From Acidimicrobiia bacterium (GTDB lineage: Bacteria > Actinomycetota > Acidimicrobiia > Spongiisociales > UBA11373), in the NCBI GenBank assembly GCA_029263095.1, contig JAJCYA010000079.1, positions 1 to 64,000 of the forward strand: 64,000 bases of DNA, in the 5' to 3' direction. The notes under the pieces are model-generated. The model saw nothing but the letters and a program-made list of their open reading frames with translations, did no database searches and was not told the DNA's origin. The position numbers were made by a program, and so were the translations under genes. Below are positions 51,543-59,071 of this stretch, one piece after another; positions within the stretch are counted from its first letter, which is position 1, and every line of letters begins with the position of its first letter.

Positions 51543-51749
51543 CAGATCTCCTGAGCCGACGATCGTTTCCCCTCTCGCCCCGGCGAATGATCGCACAGCG
51601 GTCTGAGGGAGCTGTGCATCCCAGGGTGGGTCGCGGCTCGGTGCCCCGTCGTGACCGCGCGGTTCGAATCGCACTCCCCAGTCTTGAGATACGGGGGAGA
51701 TACCCGCGTGCTCTCGTGGTCGGCGTACGTTCAACCGGGGGAGTGGATC

Positions 51750-51857
51750 ATGGCGAATCCGCAGCGATGGGGATGGGTGACTGTCGTCGGCGCTCTCGTG
51801 CTGATCACAGTCATGGTCATCGCCGCGCTGGCGCTGTCTGGAGCCGCCGGGAGGTAG
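51750..51857 (+). CDS. Small single-pass membrane protein
   Basis: A 35-residue frame: MANPQRWGWV then a membrane segment VVGALVLITVMVIAALALSG and a short basic end. GGGGGAG lies 7 bases ahead of the ATG, which is a strong start. Single-pass proteins this small are often unannotated. The rest of 51543-51749 shows nothing clear. Confidence 0.5.
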   Translation: MANPQRWGWVTVVGALVLITVMVIAALALSGAAGR

Positions 51858-51915
51858 CCTACCGGCCGACCTCCGGCCCTAACGCTTTGTTTGCGTCGGT
51901 CCGTATGCTTCTCAT

Positions 51916-52671
51916 ATGGCCGGAGACCGATCTACGGGGCGGCGTTCCCGGCTCATTGCCGGATCTGTATTCGTCGCGCTCCTTGTCCTTCCGTTTCCTG
52001 CGTTTGGCCAGGAGATCACCGGGCCCGCCCCCTTGGTGATCGATCCGCCACCGGGGACGATTGCGCTCACGTTCGACGATGGTCCCTTTGATGTGTTGAC
52101 CCCGTTGATTCTGGAGATCCTGGACCGCTACGACATCAAGGCGACGTTCTTCATCAGCACGTACCGACTACCCCACAACGCCGACCTCATCCAGGAGATT
52201 CTCGCGGACGGACATAGTGTTCAATCCCACGGACATCATCACGATCGTCTTCCCAACAAGACGCGGAGCGAGATAGTCGAGGAGGTGCAGACTTCGATTG
52301 ACCTCATCGAAGCTGCGGGGGCACCCCGGCCCTCCTGCTTCCGGCCTCCCTACGGAGCCACCAATGAGGATGTCTTCTCTGTCGCCGACGAACTCGGCCT
52401 AGAGATAGTCCTGTGGACGGTCAATTCAGCCGACACTTTCTATCAGGAGCCAGATGGGATCATCGAGTCGACACTGGCCTTGGCTGCAGCCGGTGATGTT
52501 GTGCTCATGCACGACCATTGGGCCTCCGCCCTCGAGATCGCTCTTCCCATCGTCATCGAGTCGCTACTCGAGCGAGGCGTCGGGTTTGGTCCGATGTGCG
52601 TGCCGGTTCCCGGAGAGCCCAAAGGCGTTGCCCCATCGCTCTCCAGAGTCATGAGCTTGCTGGCTGGTTGA
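51916..52671 (+). CDS. Polysaccharide deacetylase family protein
   Basis: A 251-residue NodB-fold enzyme with an N-terminal signal (LIAGSVFVALLVLPFPAFG). The motifs ALTFDDGPFD (catalytic and metal Asp), HGHHHDRL (metal His pair), FRPPYGATN, LWTVNSAD and VLMHDHW are complete, so it should be an active metal-dependent N-deacetylase acting on peptidoglycan or another cell-wall glycan. Confidence 0.92.
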   Translation: MAGDRSTGRRSRLIAGSVFVALLVLPFPAFGQEITGPAPLVIDPPPGTIALTFDDGPFDVLTPLILEILDRYDIKATFFISTYRLPHNADLIQEILADGHSVQSHGHHHDRLPNKTRSEIVEEVQTSIDLIEAAGAPRPSCFRPPYGATNEDVFSVADELGLEIVLWTVNSADTFYQEPDGIIESTLALAAAGDVVLMHDHWASALEIALPIVIESLLERGVGFGPMCVPVPGEPKGVAPSLSRVMSLLAG

Positions 52672-52674
52672 GGT

Positions 52675-53778
52675 TTAGCTCAATCTCCGCATGAGCGTCT
52701 CGACCGGACCTCGATCATGGTGGGAACGCCACCACACCGCGGCCCACACTGCGAGCACGTAGAAGACGACTGCCGAAATCACCACTTCTGGCAGCGTCCC
52801 GTTGGCCAACAGTCCCAATTCCTCCAGGGCCCCGAGACCGACGATCACGTGCGCGAAGTACATCGTCAGCGCCAGCTCACCAGATCGCCTGAGCCAACTC
52901 ACGACTCGTTTGTCGGGACGCCTCAGCCCCCATGCGACACACAGCATCGCGATCACGAGGGCTGTGCCGGCACCCGCCAAGAGATAGGGCGGCGACGGTG
53001 GAATCGGCTCCGCATCAAGCAGGGCGCGGCCCCCGGCGTCGACGCTGAGCCCCGCAGCGGCGACATCGACAATGAATTCGGTGGCGCCCGCCGTGGCGCG
53101 GGCTATCGCGGCGATGGCTTCACCGACCACCGCCATGCCAAAGCCGAGACCCAGCATCCACTGCCGAGTGGCCCGTTTCCTTACATCCCTGCGGCCGACC
53201 CACATTCCGAAGATGTAGAACGAGACCCAGGGGATGACCGGATGCCAACCGTTGAACCACAGGTTTCTGAGCAGTCCTGTACCGGTCCAGAACCCCCGGT
53301 AGTCGAGAGTGATCGGATCGAGCTCGGCCCAATACCCGAAGACCGAGTACAGGGCGACGAATACGATTCCCAGGACCGAAGCGAGAACCAGGAGCGTCCG
53401 GTCGGAAGCAGAGAGAAGAAGCGCTCCGATGGCGATGTATAGGGCGTAGTAGTGGAGGATGTCCGCTGGCCAGATTGGGATGAATGCGTACCCAACCACC
53501 AGTAAGAACAGCGCCCGCCGCAATAGGGTGTCCCGGGCCGATGTCAGAGCCTTCTGATCTCGTTCAGCACGAGCTGTGGCCGTCATCAGCGATGCTCCGA
53601 CGCCCGCAAGTATCACGAAGAGAGCCGCTGCCCTGCCGTCGATCAGCCCAACCATCTTCTGGAGCCACCCCGGATCGCCTTCCGAGACTCCGGCGGCAAC
53701 TTTGAAGTTGACGATCACCATGCCGGCGATCGCCAACGATCGGGCGATGTCGAAGCCGATGAGACGCCGGTTGGTCAT
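52675..53778 (-). CDS. Membrane acyltransferase-like protein (DUF418/HGSNAT-type)
   Basis: A 367-residue protein with about ten membrane segments. RLIGFDIARSLAIAGMVIVN at the start, the FNGWHPVIPWVSFYIFGMWVGR segment in the middle and SGELALTMYFAHVIVGLG near the end are usual in DUF418/DUF1624 and heparan-glucosaminide acetyltransferase-like proteins. These move acyl groups across the membrane to sugars. The ATG at 53778 is chosen for the conserved opening. It converges with the deacetylase gene. Confidence 0.83.
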   Translation of the reverse strand: MTNRRLIGFDIARSLAIAGMVIVNFKVAAGVSEGDPGWLQKMVGLIDGRAAALFVILAGVGASLMTATARAERDQKALTSARDTLLRRALFLLVVGYAFIPIWPADILHYYALYIAIGALLLSASDRTLLVLASVLGIVFVALYSVFGYWAELDPITLDYRGFWTGTGLLRNLWFNGWHPVIPWVSFYIFGMWVGRRDVRKRATRQWMLGLGFGMAVVGEAIAAIARATAGATEFIVDVAAAGLSVDAGGRALLDAEPIPPSPPYLLAGAGTALVIAMLCVAWGLRRPDKRVVSWLRRSGELALTMYFAHVIVGLGALEELGLLANGTLPEVVISAVVFYVLAVWAAVWWRSHHDRGPVETLMRRLS

Positions 53779-53840
53779 GGCAGAAGACCCTAGGTGCGTC
53801 GTCCGGGGGTCATCTCCACAACCTGCGTAGTGTCTCTGGA

Positions 53841-54356
53841 ATGGAGATTGAATACGACGATGCGGTGTCCTCGCTACGGCGCACTCCGCAAGCATTGCGC
53901 AGCTACTTCGACGGCCTATCCGCCCCTTGGCTCGAAGGCGACGAGGGCCCGGGAACTTGGACGCCGTTCGAGGCTCTTGTCCACATGGTTCACATTGAAC
54001 CGTCCTGGATGGAGCGCCTCGATCACATTGCCGCGCACGGTGATTCCGAGCCCTTCCCCCTGGTTGATCGGGGCGGACACATGGCAGCGCTCGGTCATCT
54101 CAGCGTGGATGAGTTGATCGATCGCTTTGGCGATACCAGGGCCGACGGACTGAGACGGCTCGCCGATCTGGACTATGACCCTGATGCGCCGGGCGTGCAC
54201 GGTGAATTGGGGGCCGTTCAGATGGGTCAGCTTCTCGCCGCCTGGGCCACCCACGACCTGAATCACTTCGGCCAGATCGTCAAGACGATGGCCAAGCAGT
54301 ATCGCGAAGCGATCGGCCCGTGGCGCACGTTCCTTGCGATCGTGGACGCCGAGTAG
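53841..54356 (+). CDS. DinB-like metalloprotein
   Basis: A 171-residue four-helix protein of the DinB/maleylpyruvate-isomerase superfamily. The three likely metal His are in ALVHMVHIEPSW and WATHDLNHFGQIVKTM. RRTPQALRSYFDGLSAPWLE opens the fold. Such enzymes use mycothiol or bacillithiol in thiol transfer, but the substrate is unknown here. Confidence 0.83.
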   Translation: MEIEYDDAVSSLRRTPQALRSYFDGLSAPWLEGDEGPGTWTPFEALVHMVHIEPSWMERLDHIAAHGDSEPFPLVDRGGHMAALGHLSVDELIDRFGDTRADGLRRLADLDYDPDAPGVHGELGAVQMGQLLAAWATHDLNHFGQIVKTMAKQYREAIGPWRTFLAIVDAE

Positions 54357-54366
54357 GAGATTGCCG

Positions 54367-54756
54367 GTGACGGACCAAGGTCCTGGACCGAACCCACTCG
54401 ATACGTGGTTGTCGGGTGGCCTCAGGTTTCTTGTCGAGCTCATCGCCTGGGTCGCCGGTCCCTGGGCGATCGGGGAGTGGCTCGGGATGTGGGCTGCGGG
54501 TCTCGCCTTGGTCGTGCTCGTCGGTCTGCCTGCGGTGTTCTCCGTTCCTGGCGACAAGCACCAGGTGATCGTTGCGGTCCCGGGACCCGTTCGCTTCATG
54601 CTCGAAATAGACCTCGGCCTTGCCGGCGTCATCGCTGCCTGGTACGTCTGGCCGCCGTCGGCGGCGATCGCGGCGACGATCGTCGTCGTGCTTGCACAGA
54701 TGACCGGCTGGCGCCGTTCGCAGTGGCTGCTCCAGGGGGCGCCGCCGCTCTACTGA
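54367..54756 (+). CDS. YrdB family membrane protein (DUF2568)
   Basis: A 129-residue protein from the GTG at 54367 with TAGGAG ahead. Four membrane segments follow; FLVELIAWVAGPWAIGEW and VFSVPGDKHQVIVAVPGPVR, with the next FMLE, match YrdB/DUF2568. Function is unknown. It starts 11 bases after the DinB gene, so co-transcription is likely. Confidence 0.8.
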   Translation: MTDQGPGPNPLDTWLSGGLRFLVELIAWVAGPWAIGEWLGMWAAGLALVVLVGLPAVFSVPGDKHQVIVAVPGPVRFMLEIDLGLAGVIAAWYVWPPSAAIAATIVVVLAQMTGWRRSQWLLQGAPPLY

Positions 54757-54761
54757 ATCGA

Positions 54762-55583
54762 CTACCCCCCATGGAGATCTGTTTCGGCACCCTCCACGTG
54801 AATGGTTCGCTCGCGGTGCAGGTGACGTCCCGCTACCGGGACGTGTGCCGGATCGTCGATGAAGAGATTGCCGCTCCCGGCATCTACATGCATGAGGCTC
54901 GGGCCGTAGGCAGCACGCAAGTTCTCCGGTGTCAACACCTGGTCGGGTGGGCCGGAAGCGATTACCTCGCCTGCCATCAACAGGACATGATCGGCCGCGC
55001 GGGCTGACGTCAGATCATGTGTGGTGAGCACGACCGTACATCCGGTGGCCGCGGCATGATGGATCACTGCATCTATTGCCTGGGCCGATGTGATGTCGAG
55101 TCCGGTGAGCGGTTCGTCGAGTAGAAGGATTTCGTGATCCTGAGCGATCCCCTGAGCGAGAAACACCCGCTGACGTTGGCCACCTGAGAGCTCGTGGAGG
55201 TGCTTGCCGGCGAGCCCGGCTATGTCGAGATCGGCCATCGCGGTCTCGACCACCTCGCGATCCCGACTCCGAAGTCGCTGAAAGCTCCCAAGGGATGAGT
55301 ACCGACCCATTCGAACCAGCTCTCGAACAGTGACCGGCAGTGCTTCGTTGACCTTGGTGGCCTGGAGCACGTAGGCGACCGGTGCATCGTCGTGGATTGT
55401 GACGGTTCCGGCCGCAGGCGCAGCCAGCCCGGCGAGTCCGTCGAGCACCGTCGATTTGCCGGAACCATTGGGCCCGATAACGGCTGTGAGGAGGCCGCGT
55501 GGGATTTCGAACGTAGATCGGTCGACGGCGATCGTGGCACCGTAGGAGAGCACCAGGTCGGAGGCGCTGATCGCAGACCTCAT
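54762..55583 (-). CDS. Metal (Zn/Mn) ABC transporter ATP-binding protein
   Basis: A 273-residue ABC ATPase: Walker A GPNGSGKST, signature LSGGQRQRV, Walker B ILLLDEPLTGLD and switch TTHDLTSA. It resembles ZnuC/MntB-type proteins. It overlaps the Fur-family gene by 4 bases and is on the strand opposite to the binding protein and permease, so the importer is split across a divergent pair of operons. The ATG at 55583 is preferred over that at 55589. Confidence 0.88.
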   Translation of the reverse strand: MRSAISASDLVLSYGATIAVDRSTFEIPRGLLTAVIGPNGSGKSTVLDGLAGLAAPAAGTVTIHDDAPVAYVLQATKVNEALPVTVRELVRMGRYSSLGSFQRLRSRDREVVETAMADLDIAGLAGKHLHELSGGQRQRVFLAQGIAQDHEILLLDEPLTGLDITSAQAIDAVIHHAAATGCTVVLTTHDLTSARAADHVLLMAGEVIASGPPDQVLTPENLRAAYGPSLMHVDAGSGNLFIDDPAHVPVAGRHLHRERTIHVEGAETDLHGG

Positions 55584-56014
55584 GAGCATTCCTCGCAGAT
55601 GCCCTCGATCTCGAGAGTGTGGTCGCGAGCGGCGAACCTCCGCCCGGAGGCGACCTCGGTCACGATCGCGTGTACGGCAGCCTCGGCCGGGGCGTCGAAC
55701 TCCACATCATCGATCCGTCCGCACTCGACACACACCAGATGGTGATGATGCTGCTGGAGCGGTTCGGCCAGCTCGTATCGAGCCACGCCATCGCGACCGT
55801 GATGGGGAGAGACCAGCTCCGTTTCCGCAAGCACACTCAGAGTGCGATAGATGGAGGAGAGAGGAACAGAGAGGTCCAGGTGAGTGTGGATTTCTGCCGC
55901 CGAGACCGGTCCACGAGCTCGGGTGAGGGCCTCGATGACATCTCGGCGACCTGATGTGAGCCGAATCCCGACCTGGCGCAGGCGTTCGGTAACCAGATCG
56001 ACGATTTGCGAGAT
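55580..56014 (-). CDS. Fur family metalloregulator, no ordinary start codon visible
   Basis: A 144-residue Fur/Zur-type repressor when read from 56014. The winged helix has VTERLRQVGIRLTSGRRDVI, SAAEIHTHLDL and LSSIYRTLSVLAETELV. The dimer domain has HHHHLVCVECGRIDD, and a second CxxC ends the protein (GICEECS). An ordinary start (GTG at 55834) would delete the whole HTH. Upstream, the frame has no ATG, GTG or TTG before a stop. An ATC at 56014 sits 6 bases after AAGGGAG and gives the family's usual N-terminus, so I place the start there. Zinc or manganese sensing is inferred from the importer genes. Confidence 0.75.
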   Translation of the reverse strand: MSQIVDLVTERLRQVGIRLTSGRRDVIEALTRARGPVSAAEIHTHLDLSVPLSSIYRTLSVLAETELVSPHHGRDGVARYELAEPLQQHHHHLVCVECGRIDDVEFDAPAEAAVHAIVTEVASGRRFAARDHTLEIEGICEECS

Positions 56015-56044
56015 GGCGGGCTCCCTTCTACCTTGGCATTCTAC

Positions 56045-56059
56045 TGAGAACGATTCTCA
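56045..56059. promoter_or_regulatory. Fur/Zur-box-like palindrome
   Basis: tgagaacgattctca is a 6-3-6 inverted repeat in the divergent gap between the Fur-family gene and the metal-binding protein gene. Its form resembles actinobacterial Zur/Fur boxes. A CATTAT at 56058-56063 with TTGGCA at 56033-56038 could be a promoter whose transcript begins near the ATG at 56068; this would place the box between -35 and -10. Confidence 0.6.
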
Positions 56060-56067
56060 TTATCAAG

Positions 56068-56964
56068 ATGAACTTGAGAATGCAAAGCCTTCTATTGGTG
56101 AGTCTGATGCTGGTGGCGGCATCGTGCTCGAACGCCGCCGACGGCGAGGACGGGATCCTGGTTGTGGCGACAACGACCGTCCTCGGTGATGTAGCCACCA
56201 ATATCGTGGGCGACGCCGGTGTCGTCGAAGTATTGATCCCCATCGGTGTGGATCCGCACGACTTTCAGGCGTCGGCTCGTCAGGTGGCCCAGATGGATGA
56301 GGCGGATCTGGTGGTGGCCAACGGCCTCGGTCTAGAGGAGGGTCTGGGTGACGTGCTGGCCGGCCTGGAGGCAGACGGCCAGATCGTCCTGAGTGTCGGG
56401 GAGCTTCTTGAACCGCTTTCGGGAACCGAAGGCGCCGCACGCGATCCCCACATCTGGATGGATCCGATGCAGGTTGCGACGGTCGTCGGTTTCATTGTCG
56501 GCGCCCTCGAGCAGGTCGCTCCCGAGGGGCAGTGGCGACCGAATGCCGACCGCTACCGCACCGAATTGGAGGCGGCCGACGCCGAGATCCGGGCAATCCT
56601 CGCCACGGTCCCCGAACAGCGCCGGGCGCTTGTCAGCAATCACGACTCGCTCGGCTACTTCGCGGCGCGCTACGGCTTCACCGTGATCGGAGTCGTGGTG
56701 CCGGGGGGCTCCACTCTCGCCGAACCGAGCAGCGCCCACCTGGCCGACCTGGTGAGCGTGATCGAGCAGGTCGGCGTACCCGCGGTGTTTGCCGAGTCCA
56801 CCGAACCGGCATCGTTGGCCGAGGCGATCGCAGCCGAAATCGGAGACGACATTGAAGTCGTCGAGCTATTCATCGGGTCGCTGGGTGGGCCCGGATCTGG
56901 AGCCGAAACGTACATTGAGATGATGCGAACCGATGCAGCTCTAGTCGCAGGAGCGCTCAGCTGA
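56068..56964 (+). CDS. Metal (Zn/Mn) ABC transporter substrate-binding lipoprotein
   Basis: A 298-residue cluster A-I binding protein with lipoprotein signal VSLMLVAASC. Likely metal ligands are the His in GVDPHDFQAS, the His in DPHIWMDP, the His in SNHDSLGYFAARYG and a late Glu/Asp in FAESTEP. There is no His-rich loop of the E. coli ZnuA type, so Mn or Zn cannot be told apart. It feeds the permease that follows with a 1-base overlap. Confidence 0.9.
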   Translation: MNLRMQSLLLVSLMLVAASCSNAADGEDGILVVATTTVLGDVATNIVGDAGVVEVLIPIGVDPHDFQASARQVAQMDEADLVVANGLGLEEGLGDVLAGLEADGQIVLSVGELLEPLSGTEGAARDPHIWMDPMQVATVVGFIVGALEQVAPEGQWRPNADRYRTELEAADAEIRAILATVPEQRRALVSNHDSLGYFAARYGFTVIGVVVPGGSTLAEPSSAHLADLVSVIEQVGVPAVFAESTEPASLAEAIAAEIGDDIEVVELFIGSLGGPGSGAETYIEMMRTDAALVAGALS

Positions 56965-57797
56965 TGGGGTGGCTTATCGAGCCCTTCGACCTCGGACTTC
57001 AGCAACGTGCACTCATTGGTGGATCGCTCGCCGCGATCGCCCTTGCGATTGTCGGGACTTGGGTGGTGATACGGGGGATGACCTTCTTCGGAGATGCCCT
57101 GGTGCATGGCGTGGTGCCCGGCATCGCTCTGGCAGTCCTGCTCGATTTCAATCTGATGGTCGGAGCCGCCGTTGCTGCCGTAGTGATGATCGGGGGTATC
57201 AATCTGGTGCATCGCCAGACGGCGTTCTCTGAGGACACCGGGATAGGACTCCTGTTTGTGGGGATGCTGGGCCTCGGTGTGATCCTCATCTCGAAGTCCG
57301 ATTCGTTTACCGGGAGCCTCACTTCGATCCTCTTCGGGGACGCCCTCGGGGTGACCACCGGAGACATCGCTGTGCTGGCGGTGGTGACGGCGGTCGTCAT
57401 CGTTGCCAGTCTCGCTCTCTATCGACATTTCCTCGTCCTGGCGTTCAACGAAGAGAAGGCCACGCTTTTGGGTCTCCGTCCCGGATTGGCCCATGCGGTC
57501 CTGCTGGGACTCGTCACGCTCGGCGTCGTCGGATCATTCCAGACAGTGGGGACGTTGCTGGTCTTCGGCATGCTGGTCGGACCGCCGGCGACGGCGGCGC
57601 TGTTGGTTCGCAGGGTCCCGGCGATGATCCTGGCCGCTGCGGTGATCGGTGTTGCCTCCGTCGTGATAGGGCTCGTCGTCTCCTACCACGCCGATACGGC
57701 CGGCTCGGCGACGATCGCCGTCACTCCGGTCGCCCTGTTCTTCCTGGTGCTCTCGATGCGGTCGCTGCGCGGCGGGCCAACGTGGGCTCGGCGCTAA
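56964..57797 (+). CDS. Metal (Zn/Mn) ABC transporter permease
   Basis: A 277-residue ABC-3 family permease with about eight membrane segments. It has IRGMTFFGDALVHGVVPGIA near residue 35, FSEDTGIGLLFVGMLGLGVI, and the late FQTVGTLLVFGMLVGPPATA. It pairs with the binding protein and the ATPase at 54762. Its end overlaps the convergent lipoprotein gene by 4 bases. Confidence 0.92.
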   Translation: MGWLIEPFDLGLQQRALIGGSLAAIALAIVGTWVVIRGMTFFGDALVHGVVPGIALAVLLDFNLMVGAAVAAVVMIGGINLVHRQTAFSEDTGIGLLFVGMLGLGVILISKSDSFTGSLTSILFGDALGVTTGDIAVLAVVTAVVIVASLALYRHFLVLAFNEEKATLLGLRPGLAHAVLLGLVTLGVVGSFQTVGTLLVFGMLVGPPATAALLVRRVPAMILAAAVIGVASVVIGLVVSYHADTAGSATIAVTPVALFFLVLSMRSLRGGPTWARR

Positions 57798-59032
57798 CCG
57801 GCTGAGACCGCCACGTGGAAGATGAACCCTCCAAAGTCGAGGCTCGTTTCCCCGCCATCCAAGGGAAGCTCGATCGCGACGTCGGTCAACTCCACGTTGC
57901 CCATCGGAAACTGCGCCAGGACTCTGGAGACATCGATGCTGGTCTCGACGCACAATTGGGCGGTGTCACCGACGGTGACGTCGACGTCGCCCTCCGTCGG
58001 ACTCAGGATCACGAGCATTGTGGACTCTCCGGCTGTTCCGGTGATGTCGTATTTACCGGAACCCGTATAGGCGACGGGATACTCGGGACCACCCTCGATC
58101 GAGCATGTCGTATCGGCGTGGCCGGTGACGGTGCCGGCGCCCACAAGATCATCGCCGACAATTGAGAACGCCCCAGTCCAGATCCACGACAGCTCTACAC
58201 CGTCCCCGATACTGGCGCTGAAGGAGTAGTCGCCCGTGGTCTCCCCGGTGGTCGATGCTGTGGGATCGGTAGTCGTGGATTCCGTCGCGATCGTAGAGGC
58301 GGAGGTAGCGCCGGAGCGCAAGCTGTTGTACCAGTCGAGGCAGGGGTGACCGGGCTCCAGGTAGTCCGGGTTTCTGGCAGGTGCAACCAGTGCGTCCGCC
58401 CCGTCGATCGTGGGGCAGATACCTCCGGCGTTGGGCTTGACGACTATTGCGTCGCTGCCGAACACGATGTGTTCGACGAGCTGATCGAAGCTGTAGCCCG
58501 CTCCTGCAAGGATCATCAGCGTGCCGATCAGCGCCGTGCCGTATGCCCGGCTGAGTTCCGGTCGGGCTCGCTCCGCCTCGGCGTCGATTCCAAATGTGGC
58601 TGCCAAGTCCGGTAGGAAGTTGGTCTTCACGTCCCGGGTTGAGGAACTGGTTTGGGCCAGCATCAAGTCGGGTCCGGCGGCGAGAACCAGCACGTCTCCA
58701 TACGCAGACGGCCCGGAACGGTCGATCAGATTGCTCGGCGGGAATGTTGCGGCGACGCCAGGAATCGAGCCGTCGGAGCCAAGCGTCCCATCGGCCATGG
58801 CAGCCACGATTTGGCCGCTGTTGTAACCGTCGTCGAGCGCAAATACAACGGCCGCGACGGCTCCGTCCGGTCCCAGATCGTCGATCGCTTGGTCGATTGC
58901 CGACAGTGTCTCGGCGTCCACGACGTCGGACAGATCTACATGTTCAGCCGCTTCGGTCTCGGTCACGTCGTCGCCACCACACGCGGCGGCGACCAAGGCG
59001 AGCACAATCAGAGCAACGGCGAACGGTCTCAT
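57794..59032 (-). CDS. Lipoprotein of unknown function
   Basis: A 412-residue lipoprotein (signal IVLALVAAAC). Two parts are visible: an alpha/beta first half (AIDDLGPDGAVAAVVFALDD, GYNSGQIVAAMADGTLG) and, after a Ser/Thr-rich linker near 240-270, a beta-rich C-terminal half (SIGDGVELSWIWTGAFSIVG). I do not recognise either. The envelope is the likely location. Confidence 0.75.
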   Translation of the reverse strand: MRPFAVALIVLALVAAACGGDDVTETEAAEHVDLSDVVDAETLSAIDQAIDDLGPDGAVAAVVFALDDGYNSGQIVAAMADGTLGSDGSIPGVAATFPPSNLIDRSGPSAYGDVLVLAAGPDLMLAQTSSSTRDVKTNFLPDLAATFGIDAEAERARPELSRAYGTALIGTLMILAGAGYSFDQLVEHIVFGSDAIVVKPNAGGICPTIDGADALVAPARNPDYLEPGHPCLDWYNSLRSGATSASTIATESTTTDPTASTTGETTGDYSFSASIGDGVELSWIWTGAFSIVGDDLVGAGTVTGHADTTCSIEGGPEYPVAYTGSGKYDITGTAGESTMLVILSPTEGDVDVTVGDTAQLCVETSIDVSRVLAQFPMGNVELTDVAIELPLDGGETSLDFGGFIFHVAVSAG

Positions 59033-59071
59033 GGGTCTCTCCTGGCTGACAATCGTAGGTACTGCAAGGGG

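Noticed and set aside
51640-51700. A T-arm-like ggttcgaatc suggesting a tRNA
   Set aside because: No matching acceptor, D arm or anticodon stem is found around it.
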